Shown one piece after another: positions 9,355 through 19,076 of a DNA stretch of 53,204 nt (position 1 is the stretch's first letter; every line of letters starts with the position of its first letter). The notes beneath the pieces are model-generated. The model was not told where the DNA came from, ran no database searches, and saw only the letters and a program-made list of their open reading frames with translations. The translations under genes were made by a program, and so were the position numbers. The stretch comes from Thiomargarita sp. (GTDB lineage: Bacteria; Pseudomonadota; Gammaproteobacteria; Beggiatoales; Beggiatoaceae): positions 18,532 through 71,735 of the forward strand of contig DYSU01000003.1 of the NCBI GenBank assembly GCA_020726335.1. The letters run 5' to 3'.

Positions 9355-10440
9355 ATGCCACGATTAATGTCGATGAATAACCCTTCTGCCTTTGCCCAAC
9401 AACTGCTTGCATGGTTTGTCCAACATGGGCGTAAAGATTTGCCGTGGCAACAAAACCCAACGCCTTATCGTGTTTGGGTATCCGAAATCATGTTGCAACA
9501 AACCCAAGTCAACACCGTCATCCCTTATTATCAAAAATTCATGCAAGCCTTTCCTGATTTGCTCACTTTGGCCAACGCGCCACAAGATGCGGTGCTACAC
9601 CATTGGAGCGGCTTGGGTTATTATGCCCGTGCGCGCAATTTACACCAAGCGGCCCAACAATGCGTACAACAGCACAACGGCATTGTGCCTGATAATATTG
9701 AACAATTAACCCAATTGGCAGGCATTGGGTTGTCTACAGCGGCGGCGATTTTAGCCTTGGCACACCAGCAACAACACAGCATTTTAGATGGCAATGTCAA
9801 ACGGGTGTTAAGCCGCTATCATTGCGTTGCAGGCTGGTCGGGCAATGCGGCGGTACAAAAAAAATTGTGGCCCTTGGCGCAACAACACACCCCAGCAACC
9901 GATGTCGCCGCTTATACCCAAGCCATCATGGATTTAGGTGCGACAGTTTGCACCCGCCATCAACCGCAATGCGCCTGTTGCCCGCTGGCAAAAGGTTGTC
10001 AAGCCTATCAACAACAGTGCGTTGCTGATTATCCCGCGCCCAAACCACGCAAAACCTTGCCATATAAAAAAGTGTGTTTGCTGATGTTGGAAACGCAAAA
10101 TGGGGCTGTTTTTTTGCACAAACGTCCCAATAAAGGCATTTGGGGCGGCTTATGGAGTTTCATCGAATATCCCGATAACTTGCCCTTAATGCAAATTATC
10201 CACTGGTGTCGGCAACAATTTAACATCGACATCCATCAACAACAAATTTGGCCTGAATATCAACACAGCTTAACCCATTTTCATATGCTGATTACCCCCG
10301 TGCATTTGCGTTGTGCAGGCGATGACTTTGATGCGTCAAACTTGCAAGCAAGCGGTTGGTATGATAAAAACCAGCTTTTTATCGGGGGCATGGCCGCGCC
10401 CGTACAACAACTTTTAATCCAATTAAGGAGAACATCATGA
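9355..10440 (+). CDS. mutY: A/G-specific adenine glycosylase MutY
   Basis: 361 residues. MutY removes adenine mispaired with 8-oxoguanine in base excision repair. Visible features: [12 protein letters not shown] with catalytic Glu at about 44, helix-hairpin-helix [12 protein letters not shown] near 121-132, LDGNVKRVL with catalytic Asp at about 145, and an iron-sulfur loop C199-x6-C206-x2-C209-x5-C215. A C-terminal NUDIX-like domain ([18 protein letters not shown]) recognises 8-oxoG. Three in-frame ATGs (9355, 9367, 9373) precede the conserved region; none has a clear ribosome-binding site, so the start is uncertain by six codons. It overlaps yggX by four bases (ATGA). Confidence 0.96.
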   Translation: MPRLMSMNNPSAFAQQLLAWFVQHGRKDLPWQQNPTPYRVWVSEIMLQQTQVNTVIPYYQKFMQAFPDLLTLANAPQDAVLHHWSGLGYYARARNLHQAAQQCVQQHNGIVPDNIEQLTQLAGIGLSTAAAILALAHQQQHSILDGNVKRVLSRYHCVAGWSGNAAVQKKLWPLAQQHTPATDVAAYTQAIMDLGATVCTRHQPQCACCPLAKGCQAYQQQCVADYPAPKPRKTLPYKKVCLLMLETQNGAVFLHKRPNKGIWGGLWSFIEYPDNLPLMQIIHWCRQQFNIDIHQQQIWPEYQHSLTHFHMLITPVHLRCAGDDFDASNLQASGWYDKNQLFIGGMAAPVQQLLIQLRRTS

Positions 10441-10673
10441 CCCGCATGGTTCAATGTACAAAACTGAACAAACAAGCCGCCGGCCTTGCCGCCGCCCCCT
10501 ATCCGGGTGAATTGGGGCAACGTATTTTCAATCATATTTCTGCCGAAGCATGGAAAAGCTGGTTGCGTCAACAAACCATGCTAATTAACGAATACCGGTT
10601 ATCCGTGGTTGACCCACGGGCGCGTGCGATGTTGGAAGGCGAAATGAAAAAATTCTTGTTTGGCGAAGCTTAA
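10437..10673 (+). CDS. yggX: Fe(2+)-trafficking protein YggX
   Basis: 78 residues of the YggX family, which protects iron-sulfur clusters from oxidative damage in the cytoplasm. Landmarks are [14 protein letters not shown] with the conserved cysteine, [19 protein letters not shown], and [12 protein letters not shown]. The start overlaps the mutY stop as ATGA; an alternative ATG lies three codons on (10446) and fits the usual family start. Pairing of mutY (itself an Fe-S protein) with yggX is conserved in gammaproteobacteria and signals co-expression. Confidence 0.96.
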   Translation: MTRMVQCTKLNKQAAGLAAAPYPGELGQRIFNHISAEAWKSWLRQQTMLINEYRLSVVDPRARAMLEGEMKKFLFGEA

Positions 10674-10682
10674 TTTTTTCGC

Positions 10683-11897
10683 CTAATCATATTGTTTCGG
10701 GGCATCGCCTTGCTGCGCAAGTGTTTGTATCTGCTTGATATTTTTATCTTCAATTTGCTCCAATAACAAGGTGAACAACCATGTGTCGCCATAATCGTAT
10801 AAAAACACCAGTTGACAACCTTGGGTCAGCCCTAAATCACCGATGCGAATTTCATCGGCATTTTGGGCTTCTTCCAAAAATGGATGAAAAATTTGTTGAT
10901 AGCCACCAAAATGGGACGGATAGCGAAATTCGTATAAGTGGCCGTCATCAAATTGAAAAGCGGTCAAAATCGCCTGCGCCAGTTCTTCCCATGTGGCTTG
11001 GGTTGGCACGGTTAAACGTCGCCAAATCTCTGGGTTATCTGCCCATGCCACTTTAAACACATGCACGCCGCTGGTTAATATCTCAATTTTGGGTAAAGCC
11101 AAATGTTTTTGCCATTGTGGAATATAATCAATAATTTGCTGGCGAAACAGCTCAATGTCATCGTCTTCCAGCATCGCCGTTTCGATTTCTATCCCATGGC
11201 TGTTGGCTTTGTCTTCGCGGCCAATCAATAAAGCCATCGCCAAGGGCCATTCAGTCAAATGGATTTGCTTCACCCACCAATGTTGTGAAGTCGTTGACAG
11301 GCCATAATCCAATTTGAGCCAACCAAATAATTCCAGCAAAGCCAATGAATTTTTATAGGGATTCAAATCGGCTTTGAAGTGGCTGTAGGTTTTGCATTCG
11401 CGTTTATCAGGGTCGTTAAGCTGGGTTAATAGATTGAAAATGCTGGACAAATCCAACAGCGGCTCTTCCAAACAAAAAACCCCTGTGTATAACAAGGTAA
11501 AATAACGCTCGGTTGCGTTCAGTTGTCGCCAACTGTTTAACACTGTTTGATTGAGGTTTAACCAGACTTTTTTCAAATCTTTGCTGTGATCAAATTCAAA
11601 AAAGCCCAATTTCTGCAACAATTGATACAATACCATGATAGGGGGATAGCTGGTTTGTTGCGGTCGTTTTAAACCTAAATGGAGAGGATGGCGCATTTTG
11701 GCATTGATTTTGGCTAAATCTGCTTGGTTAAGTTCTTGTTTTTGCAAAGAAACAAACAAACCGTCGGCGATATAGTCTAAAACGGTTTGAGCGTCATGCA
11801 ACACACTGCCCGTTGTTTCGTCCACACGATGTTGGCCAAAAAAGTCTCGTAAAAACTGTTGCACTTTGGCCGTTTTATGAAGCCAATCATTTTCCAT
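10683..11897 (-). CDS. pRiA4b ORF-3 family protein with a long N-terminal extension
   Basis: 404 residues. The C-terminal part (about 265-395) matches the plasmid pRiA4b ORF-3 family: VFKVAWADNPEIWRRLTVP, then FQFDDGHLYEFRY and FLYDYGDTWLFTLLLEQ. The N-terminal 250 residues are helical, rich in Trp/Leu/Gln, and I do not recognise them. Function of the family is unknown. Start: ATG at 11897 with a GGGGGTG sequence just upstream, rather than GTG at 11903. It converges with yggX (nine bases between stops) and is divergent from the FimX-like gene. Confidence 0.8.
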   Translation of the reverse strand: MENDWLHKTAKVQQFLRDFFGQHRVDETTGSVLHDAQTVLDYIADGLFVSLQKQELNQADLAKINAKMRHPLHLGLKRPQQTSYPPIMVLYQLLQKLGFFEFDHSKDLKKVWLNLNQTVLNSWRQLNATERYFTLLYTGVFCLEEPLLDLSSIFNLLTQLNDPDKRECKTYSHFKADLNPYKNSLALLELFGWLKLDYGLSTTSQHWWVKQIHLTEWPLAMALLIGREDKANSHGIEIETAMLEDDDIELFRQQIIDYIPQWQKHLALPKIEILTSGVHVFKVAWADNPEIWRRLTVPTQATWEELAQAILTAFQFDDGHLYEFRYPSHFGGYQQIFHPFLEEAQNADEIRIGDLGLTQGCQLVFLYDYGDTWLFTLLLEQIEDKNIKQIQTLAQQGDAPKQYD

Positions 11898-11970
11898 AAT
11901 CACCCCCGCTTGGGAATAAAAATTGCTGGATGGTAAAAATCAAATATAAGTTTGTCACAGGATTCATACC

Positions 11971-14418
11971 GTGTCTACACCACAACAAATAGAAAAAGCT
12001 TTATATGACTTGCGCATGGACTACTTAAATCAACTGCCCAACACCATTGAACAGGTTGAAACCGATTGGCAATCTTTGGCCAAGACATGGCAAAAAGATG
12101 TTTTGCAACATTTACAGACCTTAATCCATAAATTGGCAGGCTCAGCGGGCAGTTTTGGCTTGAGTGCGTTAAGTGAAGCGGCCATTCCATTGGACACCAA
12201 TTTACGCATGTTGCGACAAAAAAATGAAAACCCCAATCAAGATGAATGGGCAACGATTGAACAACAACTGCGTTTTTTTATTCAGGTGGCCAAGGATGGT
12301 TGCCATCAACAAAAGACTGAAAAAATGGCCACACCAGACAACGTTATCACGGACGATGAACCCATTACCCCCAACGGTCGCTTGCTCTATTTGGTGGATG
12401 ATGATGAAAATTATGCCAAAGACTTGGCGTTACATTTAACCAAGGCAGGATACACTGTCAAAGTGCTACATGAAGCCGAAAACTTGGCAAAACTGGTGAC
12501 ACAACAACCCCCTGCCGCGCTGATTATGGACGTGATGCTGGCCGAAAACGATTTGGCAGGGCCACAAATCACCTATAAAATTCAAAAAGACCGCACCACG
12601 CCCTTGCCTGTGGTGTTTATTTCTGCCCGTCGTGACATGACCGCCCGTTTGGCCGCCGTGCGTGCCAATGGTGATGGTTATTTTACCAAACCGTTTCCAC
12701 CTGCCGTATTAATCAACAAACTGAATCAACTGACCAGCCCACAAGCGCAACACCGCTATCGCATTCTAATTGTGGATGATTCAGGCGTTTATGCCGACAA
12801 ATACGCCAAATTACTGCAAAATGCGGGCATGTCGGTGCGCATTCTTGCCCAACCGATGCGCTTTTTAGATGCATTAGAAAAATTTCCGCCTGAGCTGATT
12901 TTAATCAATGCCCAACTGGAAAGCATCAGCGGTTTGGAAATGGCCATGGTGATTCGTCAACAAGACAAATTTGCCCGATTGCCCTTGGTGTTTTTTGCCC
13001 AACAATTTGAGCAAACCTTGCGACGTGCGGCGATTCGTGGCTTGGGCGATGATTTTATCAGCCATGATGTGTCTGGCGAAGAAATGATTGCCACCATCAT
13101 CAATCGTTTGAAACATGCGGAAAAATCACATCAACCTGCGCCTGATGACCAACAAGACCACAACCGTGACCGTTTGACAGGGTTATATCATCGCAATTAT
13201 TTATTGGCTCAATTGGAACTTTTGAGCAAACAAAGCAACCGCCATCCTTTGAGCTGTGTTTATCTCAATTTAGACAATTATCGCGGCATTGATAAAATCA
13301 TGGGACCTGTGGCCACTGACCGTATTTTGCAAGAAACCGCCCATTTGTTGCGTAAATACATACATCCACCCCATGTTTTGGCGCGTTTCAGTGAAAGCGT
13401 GTTTGTGGTCATTTACATCAACCATCCCTTAAACGACATCAAAACCATCGCGGAAAACATTCGCCACGCGCTGGAAAATAAAATCACTGAAGTGGGGGAT
13501 CAACATTTGATCAGCACTTGTAGCATCGGCATCAGTGTGCATAAAAACCACAATGACATCAATCAAATGCTCAAAAATGCAGATAAAGCTTGTCACGAAG
13601 CGCATAACAACGGCGGCAACAGCGTGGTGTTGCACGATTCAGCACACAACACCCATTTGGATCAACAACGGCAAATCTATTGGCAAAGCCATATCCGCTA
13701 TGCTTTAGACAACGAAGGCTTTTATTTTGCATTTCAACCCATCACCAATTTACACGGCGAAGCCGCATTGCTCTACGATGTGTTATTGCGCATGAAAGGC
13801 AAAACTGCCAAAGAAAGCATCCGCCCCAATGAGTTTTTACCTTTTGCCGAGCAATCACGCTTGATTTTGGCCATTGACCGTTGGGTTATCAGCCATGTGA
13901 TTGAGCATTTACAAAAACGGCATCAAATGGGCGAAGAATGCGCCTTTTTTGTCCGTCTATCCGAACAATCATTGAACGATGAAGGATTATTGCGCTGGAT
14001 CAGCAAACAATTGATTACGTTCAATATACCCACAACCGCTTTGATTTTTGATATTCCATTGGATGTTGCCAACGAAAACCTGCGAGCGGTGCAAAATTTT
14101 ACCCAACATATCAAATCGTTGGGCTGTCGTTTTGCATTGCGTGATTTAACCAACAACCCCGGAGCTTTGCAATTGATTCGGTTGTTACCCGTTGATTTTA
14201 TTAAAATTCAAGGCAGTTTGGTGCAAAGTTTATCCAACAACCAGTCAGATTTAGAAGCCATCAACACCATTGTCAGCCATGCGCACAGCTTGAATAAATG
14301 GGTGATTGCCCCTTGTGTTGAAGATGCCAAAAGTTTAAACACCTTGTGGCATCAAGAAGTGGATTATATTGAAGGCTATTTTGTCGAATTGCCCGAAGAA
14401 GTGCCGATGGTCAGTTAG
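11971..14418 (+). CDS. Hpt-REC-pseudoREC-degenerate GGDEF-degenerate EAL protein, FimX-like
   Basis: 815 residues, GTG start with an AGGA site. Order: Hpt (HKLAGSAGSFG, phosphorylatable His at about 53), receiver 1 (D143-D145, phospho-Asp about D187, Lys about K240, all intact), receiver 2 (D269-D270 kept, but the phospho-Asp position is N313 and the Lys position H365), GGDEF-like (400-555) and EAL-like (570-810). The GGDEF motif reads SESVF, EAL reads DVL, and DDFGTG reads RDLTNN, so neither cyclase nor phosphodiesterase activity is expected. Such degenerate tandem domains act as c-di-GMP receptors; FimX, which controls type IV pilus assembly, has comparable degeneration. No histidine kinase domain is present; a phosphodonor must come from elsewhere. 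Function is inferred. Confidence 0.9.
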   Translation: MSTPQQIEKALYDLRMDYLNQLPNTIEQVETDWQSLAKTWQKDVLQHLQTLIHKLAGSAGSFGLSALSEAAIPLDTNLRMLRQKNENPNQDEWATIEQQLRFFIQVAKDGCHQQKTEKMATPDNVITDDEPITPNGRLLYLVDDDENYAKDLALHLTKAGYTVKVLHEAENLAKLVTQQPPAALIMDVMLAENDLAGPQITYKIQKDRTTPLPVVFISARRDMTARLAAVRANGDGYFTKPFPPAVLINKLNQLTSPQAQHRYRILIVDDSGVYADKYAKLLQNAGMSVRILAQPMRFLDALEKFPPELILINAQLESISGLEMAMVIRQQDKFARLPLVFFAQQFEQTLRRAAIRGLGDDFISHDVSGEEMIATIINRLKHAEKSHQPAPDDQQDHNRDRLTGLYHRNYLLAQLELLSKQSNRHPLSCVYLNLDNYRGIDKIMGPVATDRILQETAHLLRKYIHPPHVLARFSESVFVVIYINHPLNDIKTIAENIRHALENKITEVGDQHLISTCSIGISVHKNHNDINQMLKNADKACHEAHNNGGNSVVLHDSAHNTHLDQQRQIYWQSHIRYALDNEGFYFAFQPITNLHGEAALLYDVLLRMKGKTAKESIRPNEFLPFAEQSRLILAIDRWVISHVIEHLQKRHQMGEECAFFVRLSEQSLNDEGLLRWISKQLITFNIPTTALIFDIPLDVANENLRAVQNFTQHIKSLGCRFALRDLTNNPGALQLIRLLPVDFIKIQGSLVQSLSNNQSDLEAINTIVSHAHSLNKWVIAPCVEDAKSLNTLWHQEVDYIEGYFVELPEEVPMVS

Positions 14419-14620
14419 GTTTTTTGCGTTTGGGGCGCGCTGTTGAACAAGCGGGCTGACGTATGGGGCCAAAAAACAAGAACAAACCCAACAACAGCAA
14501 CAACAAATCTAAAAATAAAAACATGCCGTCATGAAAATTTAAAAAAATACCGACGGCAGCGGCAATCATAATCAAACTGCCTGCCACTAATTTTAACAAG
14601 TTGAACAAAATTTTTAGCAT
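14411..14620 (-). CDS. small two-helix membrane protein
   Basis: 69 residues with two hydrophobic segments (LLKLVAGSLIMIAAAVGIFL and FLFLDLLLLLLGLFLFFGPI) and a basic Lys/Arg tail ending RPKRKKPN. The ATG at 14620 follows AAGGA at good spacing; an in-frame start at 14662 lacks one. It is the last gene of the acc/sspB run and its stop overlaps the end of the convergent FimX-like gene by eight bases. I do not recognise the family. Confidence 0.72.
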   Translation of the reverse strand: MLKILFNLLKLVAGSLIMIAAAVGIFLNFHDGMFLFLDLLLLLLGLFLFFGPIRQPACSTARPKRKKPN

Positions 14621-14701
14621 AAAAATCCTTTTTCCGCCTACCGTTGGCAAAAATGACAACATTACGCTTCAATGCGTACCCAATTCAAAGATTGAAATGA
14701 T

Positions 14702-15097
14702 TTAATCGACCAAACGCAAATAGGGAGGTCTTTTAGGCTTGGGTGTGGCTGTGGGTTTTTCTGCGTTGGCCACTTGGGTTTGTTCTAAATTTTCGGCTTG
14801 AAATGTGATGCCTTGGCCGTTTTCACGGGCATAAATCGCCAAAATAGATGCCATAGGCAAATAAACGGATGTGGGTTTACCTGAAAAGCGCGCAGAAAAA
14901 CTGAGCCATTCATTGGTCATTTCCAGCCCTTGGGTGGCGGTCATGGAAATATTCAACACAATTTTCCCCTCATTGACAAATTCCAGCGGCACATCAACAT
15001 TGTCCATTTCAGCGTTCACGACAATCTGCGGCGTTAATTCATTGTCAACAATCCACTCATAAAATGCGCGCAATAAATAAGGTTGGGTTGAAGTCAT
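14702..15097 (-). CDS. sspB: ClpXP adaptor SspB
   Basis: 131 residues. SspB tethers ssrA-tagged proteins to ClpXP for degradation. It opens TSTQPYLLRAFYEWIVDN, continues with TPQIVVNAE and LNISMTATQGLE, and the fold ends with YARENGQGI. After a flexible linker the tail ends PPYLRLVD, matching the conserved ClpX-binding peptide at the SspB C-terminus. ATG at 15097 chosen because the family begins at MT..PYLLRA; further in-frame starts upstream to 15163 would add non-conserved residues. sspA, the usual upstream neighbour, is not here. Confidence 0.94.
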   Translation of the reverse strand: MTSTQPYLLRAFYEWIVDNELTPQIVVNAEMDNVDVPLEFVNEGKIVLNISMTATQGLEMTNEWLSFSARFSGKPTSVYLPMASILAIYARENGQGITFQAENLEQTQVANAEKPTATPKPKRPPYLRLVD

Positions 15098-15162
15098 GTT
15101 GTTCTCTGGCATCAGCGTAAAAAACGAGACATTGTAATAGTCTAATATATCAAAAACAAGCA

Positions 15163-15747
15163 CTAAGCCTGCAAATAACCGCGTTCAATCGCTAGGTTAA
15201 TCATATTTTTAGCATAATCCCATAATTGATTTGAACCATCCGCCATATAAACATTGCGCTGATAAACCCGTTCAGCAGGAACTTGGTGTTTGCGCCACGC
15301 AAAACCTTGAGTGTGGTAATTATGCAACATCGGCATCAAACGGTCTAATGCTTTGGCATAGCGCGCTTCAGGCGTTTTTCTGGCTTCAAATTCATCCCAC
15401 AACGCACGAAATTCCACCGCTTGTGCTTGAGGCAACAGCGCAAACAAACGATCAGCGGCCTGTTGTTCGCGTTGGGTTTGCTCAGCGTCAGCCGTTTCCA
15501 AATACATGAAAGTGTCGCCTGCATCGATTTCAACCACATCATGAATCAACAACATTTTCACCACTTGCAACACATCCACCGTTTGATTGGCGTATTCGGC
15601 CAAAATAACAGCGGCCAACACCACATGCCAACTGTGTTCCGCGCTGTTTTCCCGCCTGTCAACCCCCAATAACTGGGTTTGGCGCAACACGCCTTTGAGT
15701 TTATCCACCTCCATGATAAACTGAAGTTGTTGGGTTAAACGCTCCAT
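15163..15747 (-). CDS. HD domain phosphohydrolase, HDDC2/5'-deoxynucleotidase-like
   Basis: 194 residues. The HD metal-binding signature is clear: ENSAEHSWHVVLAA near 33-46 and LLIHDVVEIDAGD near 66-78, followed by AKALDRLMPML. This pattern is typical of HDDC2/YfbR-like 5'-nucleotidases that release nucleosides from (deoxy)nucleoside monophosphates with a divalent metal. Its ATG directly follows the TAA of accA (TAAATG), so it is probably co-translated. Substrate is inferred only from family. Confidence 0.85.
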   Translation of the reverse strand: MERLTQQLQFIMEVDKLKGVLRQTQLLGVDRRENSAEHSWHVVLAAVILAEYANQTVDVLQVVKMLLIHDVVEIDAGDTFMYLETADAEQTQREQQAADRLFALLPQAQAVEFRALWDEFEARKTPEARYAKALDRLMPMLHNYHTQGFAWRKHQVPAERVYQRNVYMADGSNQLWDYAKNMINLAIERGYLQA

Positions 15748-16710
15748 TTAACTGACCTCGCTGATTTGGCCATACGCCATAAAGCGTTGATAACGCTGGG
15801 TTAATAAGTCATCGGTCGATAACTTTTGCAAGCCTTGTAAATCTTCAAGCAATTGCTGGCTCAATGTTTGTGCCATTTTTGCCACATCACGGTGCGCGCC
15901 GCCCAAAGGTTCAGCAATCACCGTTTCAATCAACCCCAATTCACTCAAACGCTCAGCGGTAATGCCCAAAGCTTCAGCCGCGTCGGCGGCTTTTTCCGCG
16001 CTTTTCCATAAAATGGAAGCACAACCTTCAGGTGAAATCACCGAATAGGTACTGTATTGCAACATATTGGTTTTATCGCCCACACCGATGGCCAACGCAC
16101 CGCCCGAGCCGCCTTCACCAATCACCGTGCAAATAATCGGTGTTTTTAATTGCGACATTTCCAATAAATTGCGCGCAATCGCTTCACTTTGACCGCGTTC
16201 TTCCGCATCCACCCCAGGATAGGCCCCGGGGGTATCAATAAACGTCAAAATGGGCAAAGAAAACCGTTCGGCCAATCGCATTAAACGCAAGGCTTTACGA
16301 TAACCTTCAGGACGTGGCATACCAAAATTGCGCAACACTTTTTCTTTGGTGTCGCGTCCTTTTTGTTGGCCAATCACCATCACAGGTTCCCCTTGCAAAC
16401 GGGCAACACCGCCGACAATCGCGGGGTCATCGGCAAACGCACGGTCGCCGTGTAATTCTTCAAAATGTGTAAACATTTTATGAACATAATCCAACGTATA
16501 AGGTCGTTGCGGGTGACGCGCCAATTGCGAAATTTGCCAAGAAGACAGCTTATTAAAAATGGACGCGGTCAATTCTCGACTTTTCGCTTGTAACCGATTG
16601 ATTTCGTCGCTGATATTGATTTCTGTGTCATCACCCACATACCGCAGCTCTTCAATTTTGGCTTCCAATTCCGCAATCGGTTGTTCAAACTCTAAAAAAT
16701 TTAAGTTCAT
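15748..16710 (-). CDS. accA: acetyl-CoA carboxylase carboxyltransferase subunit alpha
   Basis: 320 residues, usual length. With AccD it transfers CO2 from carboxybiotin to acetyl-CoA to make malonyl-CoA for fatty acid synthesis. Characteristic segments: [19 protein letters not shown] at the start, [43 protein letters not shown], and [17 protein letters not shown] with the oxyanion-hole glycines. A GAGAA site precedes the ATG. In many relatives accA lies by dnaE or accD, not by accBC; here all but accD are within 3 kb. Confidence 0.97.
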   Translation of the reverse strand: MNLNFLEFEQPIAELEAKIEELRYVGDDTEINISDEINRLQAKSRELTASIFNKLSSWQISQLARHPQRPYTLDYVHKMFTHFEELHGDRAFADDPAIVGGVARLQGEPVMVIGQQKGRDTKEKVLRNFGMPRPEGYRKALRLMRLAERFSLPILTFIDTPGAYPGVDAEERGQSEAIARNLLEMSQLKTPIICTVIGEGGSGGALAIGVGDKTNMLQYSTYSVISPEGCASILWKSAEKAADAAEALGITAERLSELGLIETVIAEPLGGAHRDVAKMAQTLSQQLLEDLQGLQKLSTDDLLTQRYQRFMAYGQISEVS

Positions 16711-16783
16711 GTCATTCTCACAACGCCAGCTAAGTAGCTATTTTTAATCATGTAAATTGTAAATAAACTGTTTTTCTGTTTGC

Positions 16784-18124
16784 CTACATCCCCAACTTTT
16801 TCTCCAAATAATGGATATTACTGCCGCCTGCTTTGAATGCCGCATCTTTGAGCAAATCGCGGTGCAATGGAATATTGGTTTTAATGCCTTCAATCACGAT
16901 TTCATCTAACGCATTGTTCATTCGGGCAATGGCCGCTTCGCGGTTTGAACCATGGGTGATGAGCTTGCCAATCATTGAATCATAATAGGGCGGAATTTTA
17001 TAGCCATTGTATAAATGGGTGTCCACCCGCACCCCCGGCCCACCGGGCGCGTGATAGCGGGTAACTTCGCCCGGAGAGGGCATGAAGGTTTTCGGGTCTT
17101 CGGCATTGAGGCGGCATTCAATCGCATGGCCTTGGACGTGGATGTCTTTTTGGGTGTAATTGAGCGGATAACCTGCGGCAATCAACAATTGTTCTTTGAC
17201 GATGTCCACGCCCGTGATGAATTCGGTCACAGGGTGTTCGACTTGTAAACGGGTGTTCATTTCAATGAAATAAAATTCGCCGTTTTCGTACAAAAATTCA
17301 AACGTGCCTGCGCCACGATAACCGATTTCCCGACAAGCGGCGGCACAACGTTCGCCGATTCGGTCACGCAAAGTTTCGCTTAAATTGGGCGCAGGGGCTT
17401 CTTCAATCACTTTTTGATGACGGCGTTGCATAGAGCAATCGCGCTCGGCCAAATGAATGGCGTTGCCGTGTTCATCGGCCAACACTTGAAATTCGATATG
17501 ACGCGGATTTTCAAGGTATTTTTCCATATATACCGTGTCATTGTTGAACGCGGCTGCCGCTTCGGCTTTGGTCAAGGAAATCGCGCTGGACAACGCCGCT
17601 TCACTGTGAACCGCCCGCATCCCGCGCCCGCCGCCGCCGCCTGATGCTTTGATGATGACAGGGTAGCCGATTTCACGCGCGATTTTCATGCCGCGCTCTA
17701 AATCATCGGTCAAAGGGCCATCAGAACCGGGGACGCAGGGTACTTTGGCTTTTTTCATCGCCGCAATGGCGGAGACTTTATCACCCATCATGCGAATGGT
17801 TTCAGCACGCGGGCCTATGAACACAAAGCCACTTTTTTCCACTTGTTCAGCAAAATCAGCATTTTCCGATAAAAAACCGTAGCCGGGGTGAATGGCCACC
17901 GCGTCGGTGACTTCAGCTGCGCTGATGACCGCAGGAATGTTGAGATAGCTTTCCACTGAACGAGGGCCGCCGATACACACCGATTCATCAGCCAAACGGA
18001 CATGTTTTAAATCGCGGTCAGCGGTGGAGTGTACCGCCACTGTTTTGATGCCCAGTTCTTTGCAGGCGCGCAAAATTCTCAGCGCAATTTCGCCACGGTT
18101 GGCAATGACAATTTTGGTCAGCAT
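16784..18124 (-). CDS. accC: biotin carboxylase AccC
   Basis: 446 residues, ATP-grasp enzyme that carboxylates biotin on AccB with bicarbonate and ATP. Seen: [20 protein letters not shown] at the N-terminus, the glycine-rich [11 protein letters not shown] loop near 165-175, [30 protein letters not shown], and [16 protein letters not shown] with the catalytic Glu/Asn/Arg. A strong AAAGGAG site precedes the ATG. It lies 11 bases after accB on the same strand, the conserved accBC pair. Confidence 0.98.
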   Translation of the reverse strand: MLTKIVIANRGEIALRILRACKELGIKTVAVHSTADRDLKHVRLADESVCIGGPRSVESYLNIPAVISAAEVTDAVAIHPGYGFLSENADFAEQVEKSGFVFIGPRAETIRMMGDKVSAIAAMKKAKVPCVPGSDGPLTDDLERGMKIAREIGYPVIIKASGGGGGRGMRAVHSEAALSSAISLTKAEAAAAFNNDTVYMEKYLENPRHIEFQVLADEHGNAIHLAERDCSMQRRHQKVIEEAPAPNLSETLRDRIGERCAAACREIGYRGAGTFEFLYENGEFYFIEMNTRLQVEHPVTEFITGVDIVKEQLLIAAGYPLNYTQKDIHVQGHAIECRLNAEDPKTFMPSPGEVTRYHAPGGPGVRVDTHLYNGYKIPPYYDSMIGKLITHGSNREAAIARMNNALDEIVIEGIKTNIPLHRDLLKDAAFKAGGSNIHYLEKKLGM

Positions 18125-18135
18125 GTGCCGCTCCT

Positions 18136-18582
18136 TTAGTTGATGATGAACAAAGGCTGGTCATATTCAACGGGTGAACCGTTTTCAACCAGAATTCGGG
18201 TGATGGTGCCTGCTTTTTCGGCGGTGATTTGGTTGAGAATTTTCATGGCTTCGATGATGCACAAGGTGTCGCCTTCTTGCACCCGTTGGCCTTCTTCAAC
18301 AAATGATTTGCTGGTCGGTGACGGCGAACGATAAAAAATACCCACCATCGGCGAATTGACCCGATAGCCATCAATTTTTTCAGGTTCTGGCGCAGATTCT
18401 GCCGCCGTGGCCACAGGAGGCGCAGGGGCGGCTTGCATCATCTGCGGATGGGGCATCATCATCGCCATTTGATGGGTTTGGCGGCTGATTCTCACTGACT
18501 CTTCCCCTTCTTTGATTTCAATTTCGGCAATGTCAGAATTTTCCAATAATTCTACTAAGTTTTTGATTTTACGAATATCCAT
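18136..18582 (-). CDS. accB: biotin carboxyl carrier protein AccB
   Basis: 148 residues. N-terminal helix pair [17 protein letters not shown], a Met/Pro/Ala-rich flexible linker (roughly 38-66), then the biotinyl domain with EAMKILNQI, the biotinylated lysine being about K114. A GAGAGAG site lies upstream of the ATG. aroQ precedes it by 38 bases, the common aroQ-accB-accC order. Confidence 0.97.
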   Translation of the reverse strand: MDIRKIKNLVELLENSDIAEIEIKEGEESVRISRQTHQMAMMMPHPQMMQAAPAPPVATAAESAPEPEKIDGYRVNSPMVGIFYRSPSPTSKSFVEEGQRVQEGDTLCIIEAMKILNQITAEKAGTITRILVENGSPVEYDQPLFIIN

Positions 18583-18620
18583 GAAGTCTCTCTCGCGTGT
18601 CAGGTTGTGGCGGTACGGCT

Positions 18621-19073
18621 TTATTGTTTTATTTGCAAGTCGTTGGAAATTTGTGCCAACGCCGCTTGCAAAGCCAAGTCATAACCTTGCGCCCCCAAGC
18701 CGCTGACCACACCCTTTGCAAGGTCAGAAAAATAAGAAAAATGGCGAAAAGTTTCGCGCTGATAAATATTGGACAAATGCACTTCGATAAACGGAATGGC
18801 CACCGCCGCCAGCGCGTCGCGCAAAGCCACGCTGGTATGGGTGAAGGCGGCAGGGTTGATGAGGATGAAATCCACAATCTGATGGCTGGCGTGAATGCGT
18901 TCAATCAACGCCGCTTCGCTGTTGCTTTGCAAGCACTCAAGCTGATGGCCGCTGGCGGTTGCCTGTGCGATTAACCGCTGGTTGATGTCGGCCAGCGTGG
19001 TTGAACCATAATGGTGGGGTTCACGTTGTCCCAAAAGATTCAAATTAGGGCCATGTAATACCAAAATACGCAT
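18621..19073 (-). CDS. aroQ: type II 3-dehydroquinate dehydratase AroQ
   Basis: 150 residues. AroQ makes 3-dehydroshikimate in the shikimate pathway. Signatures: [18 protein letters not shown] with the active-site Tyr at the end of the first block, [31 protein letters not shown] with the Asn and proton-relay His, and [18 protein letters not shown]. Start supported by AAAGG. Three bases separate it from the stop of the upstream MORN gene. Confidence 0.97.
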   Translation of the reverse strand: MRILVLHGPNLNLLGQREPHHYGSTTLADINQRLIAQATASGHQLECLQSNSEAALIERIHASHQIVDFILINPAAFTHTSVALRDALAAVAIPFIEVHLSNIYQRETFRHFSYFSDLAKGVVSGLGAQGYDLALQAALAQISNDLQIKQ

Positions 19074-19076
19074 TGT

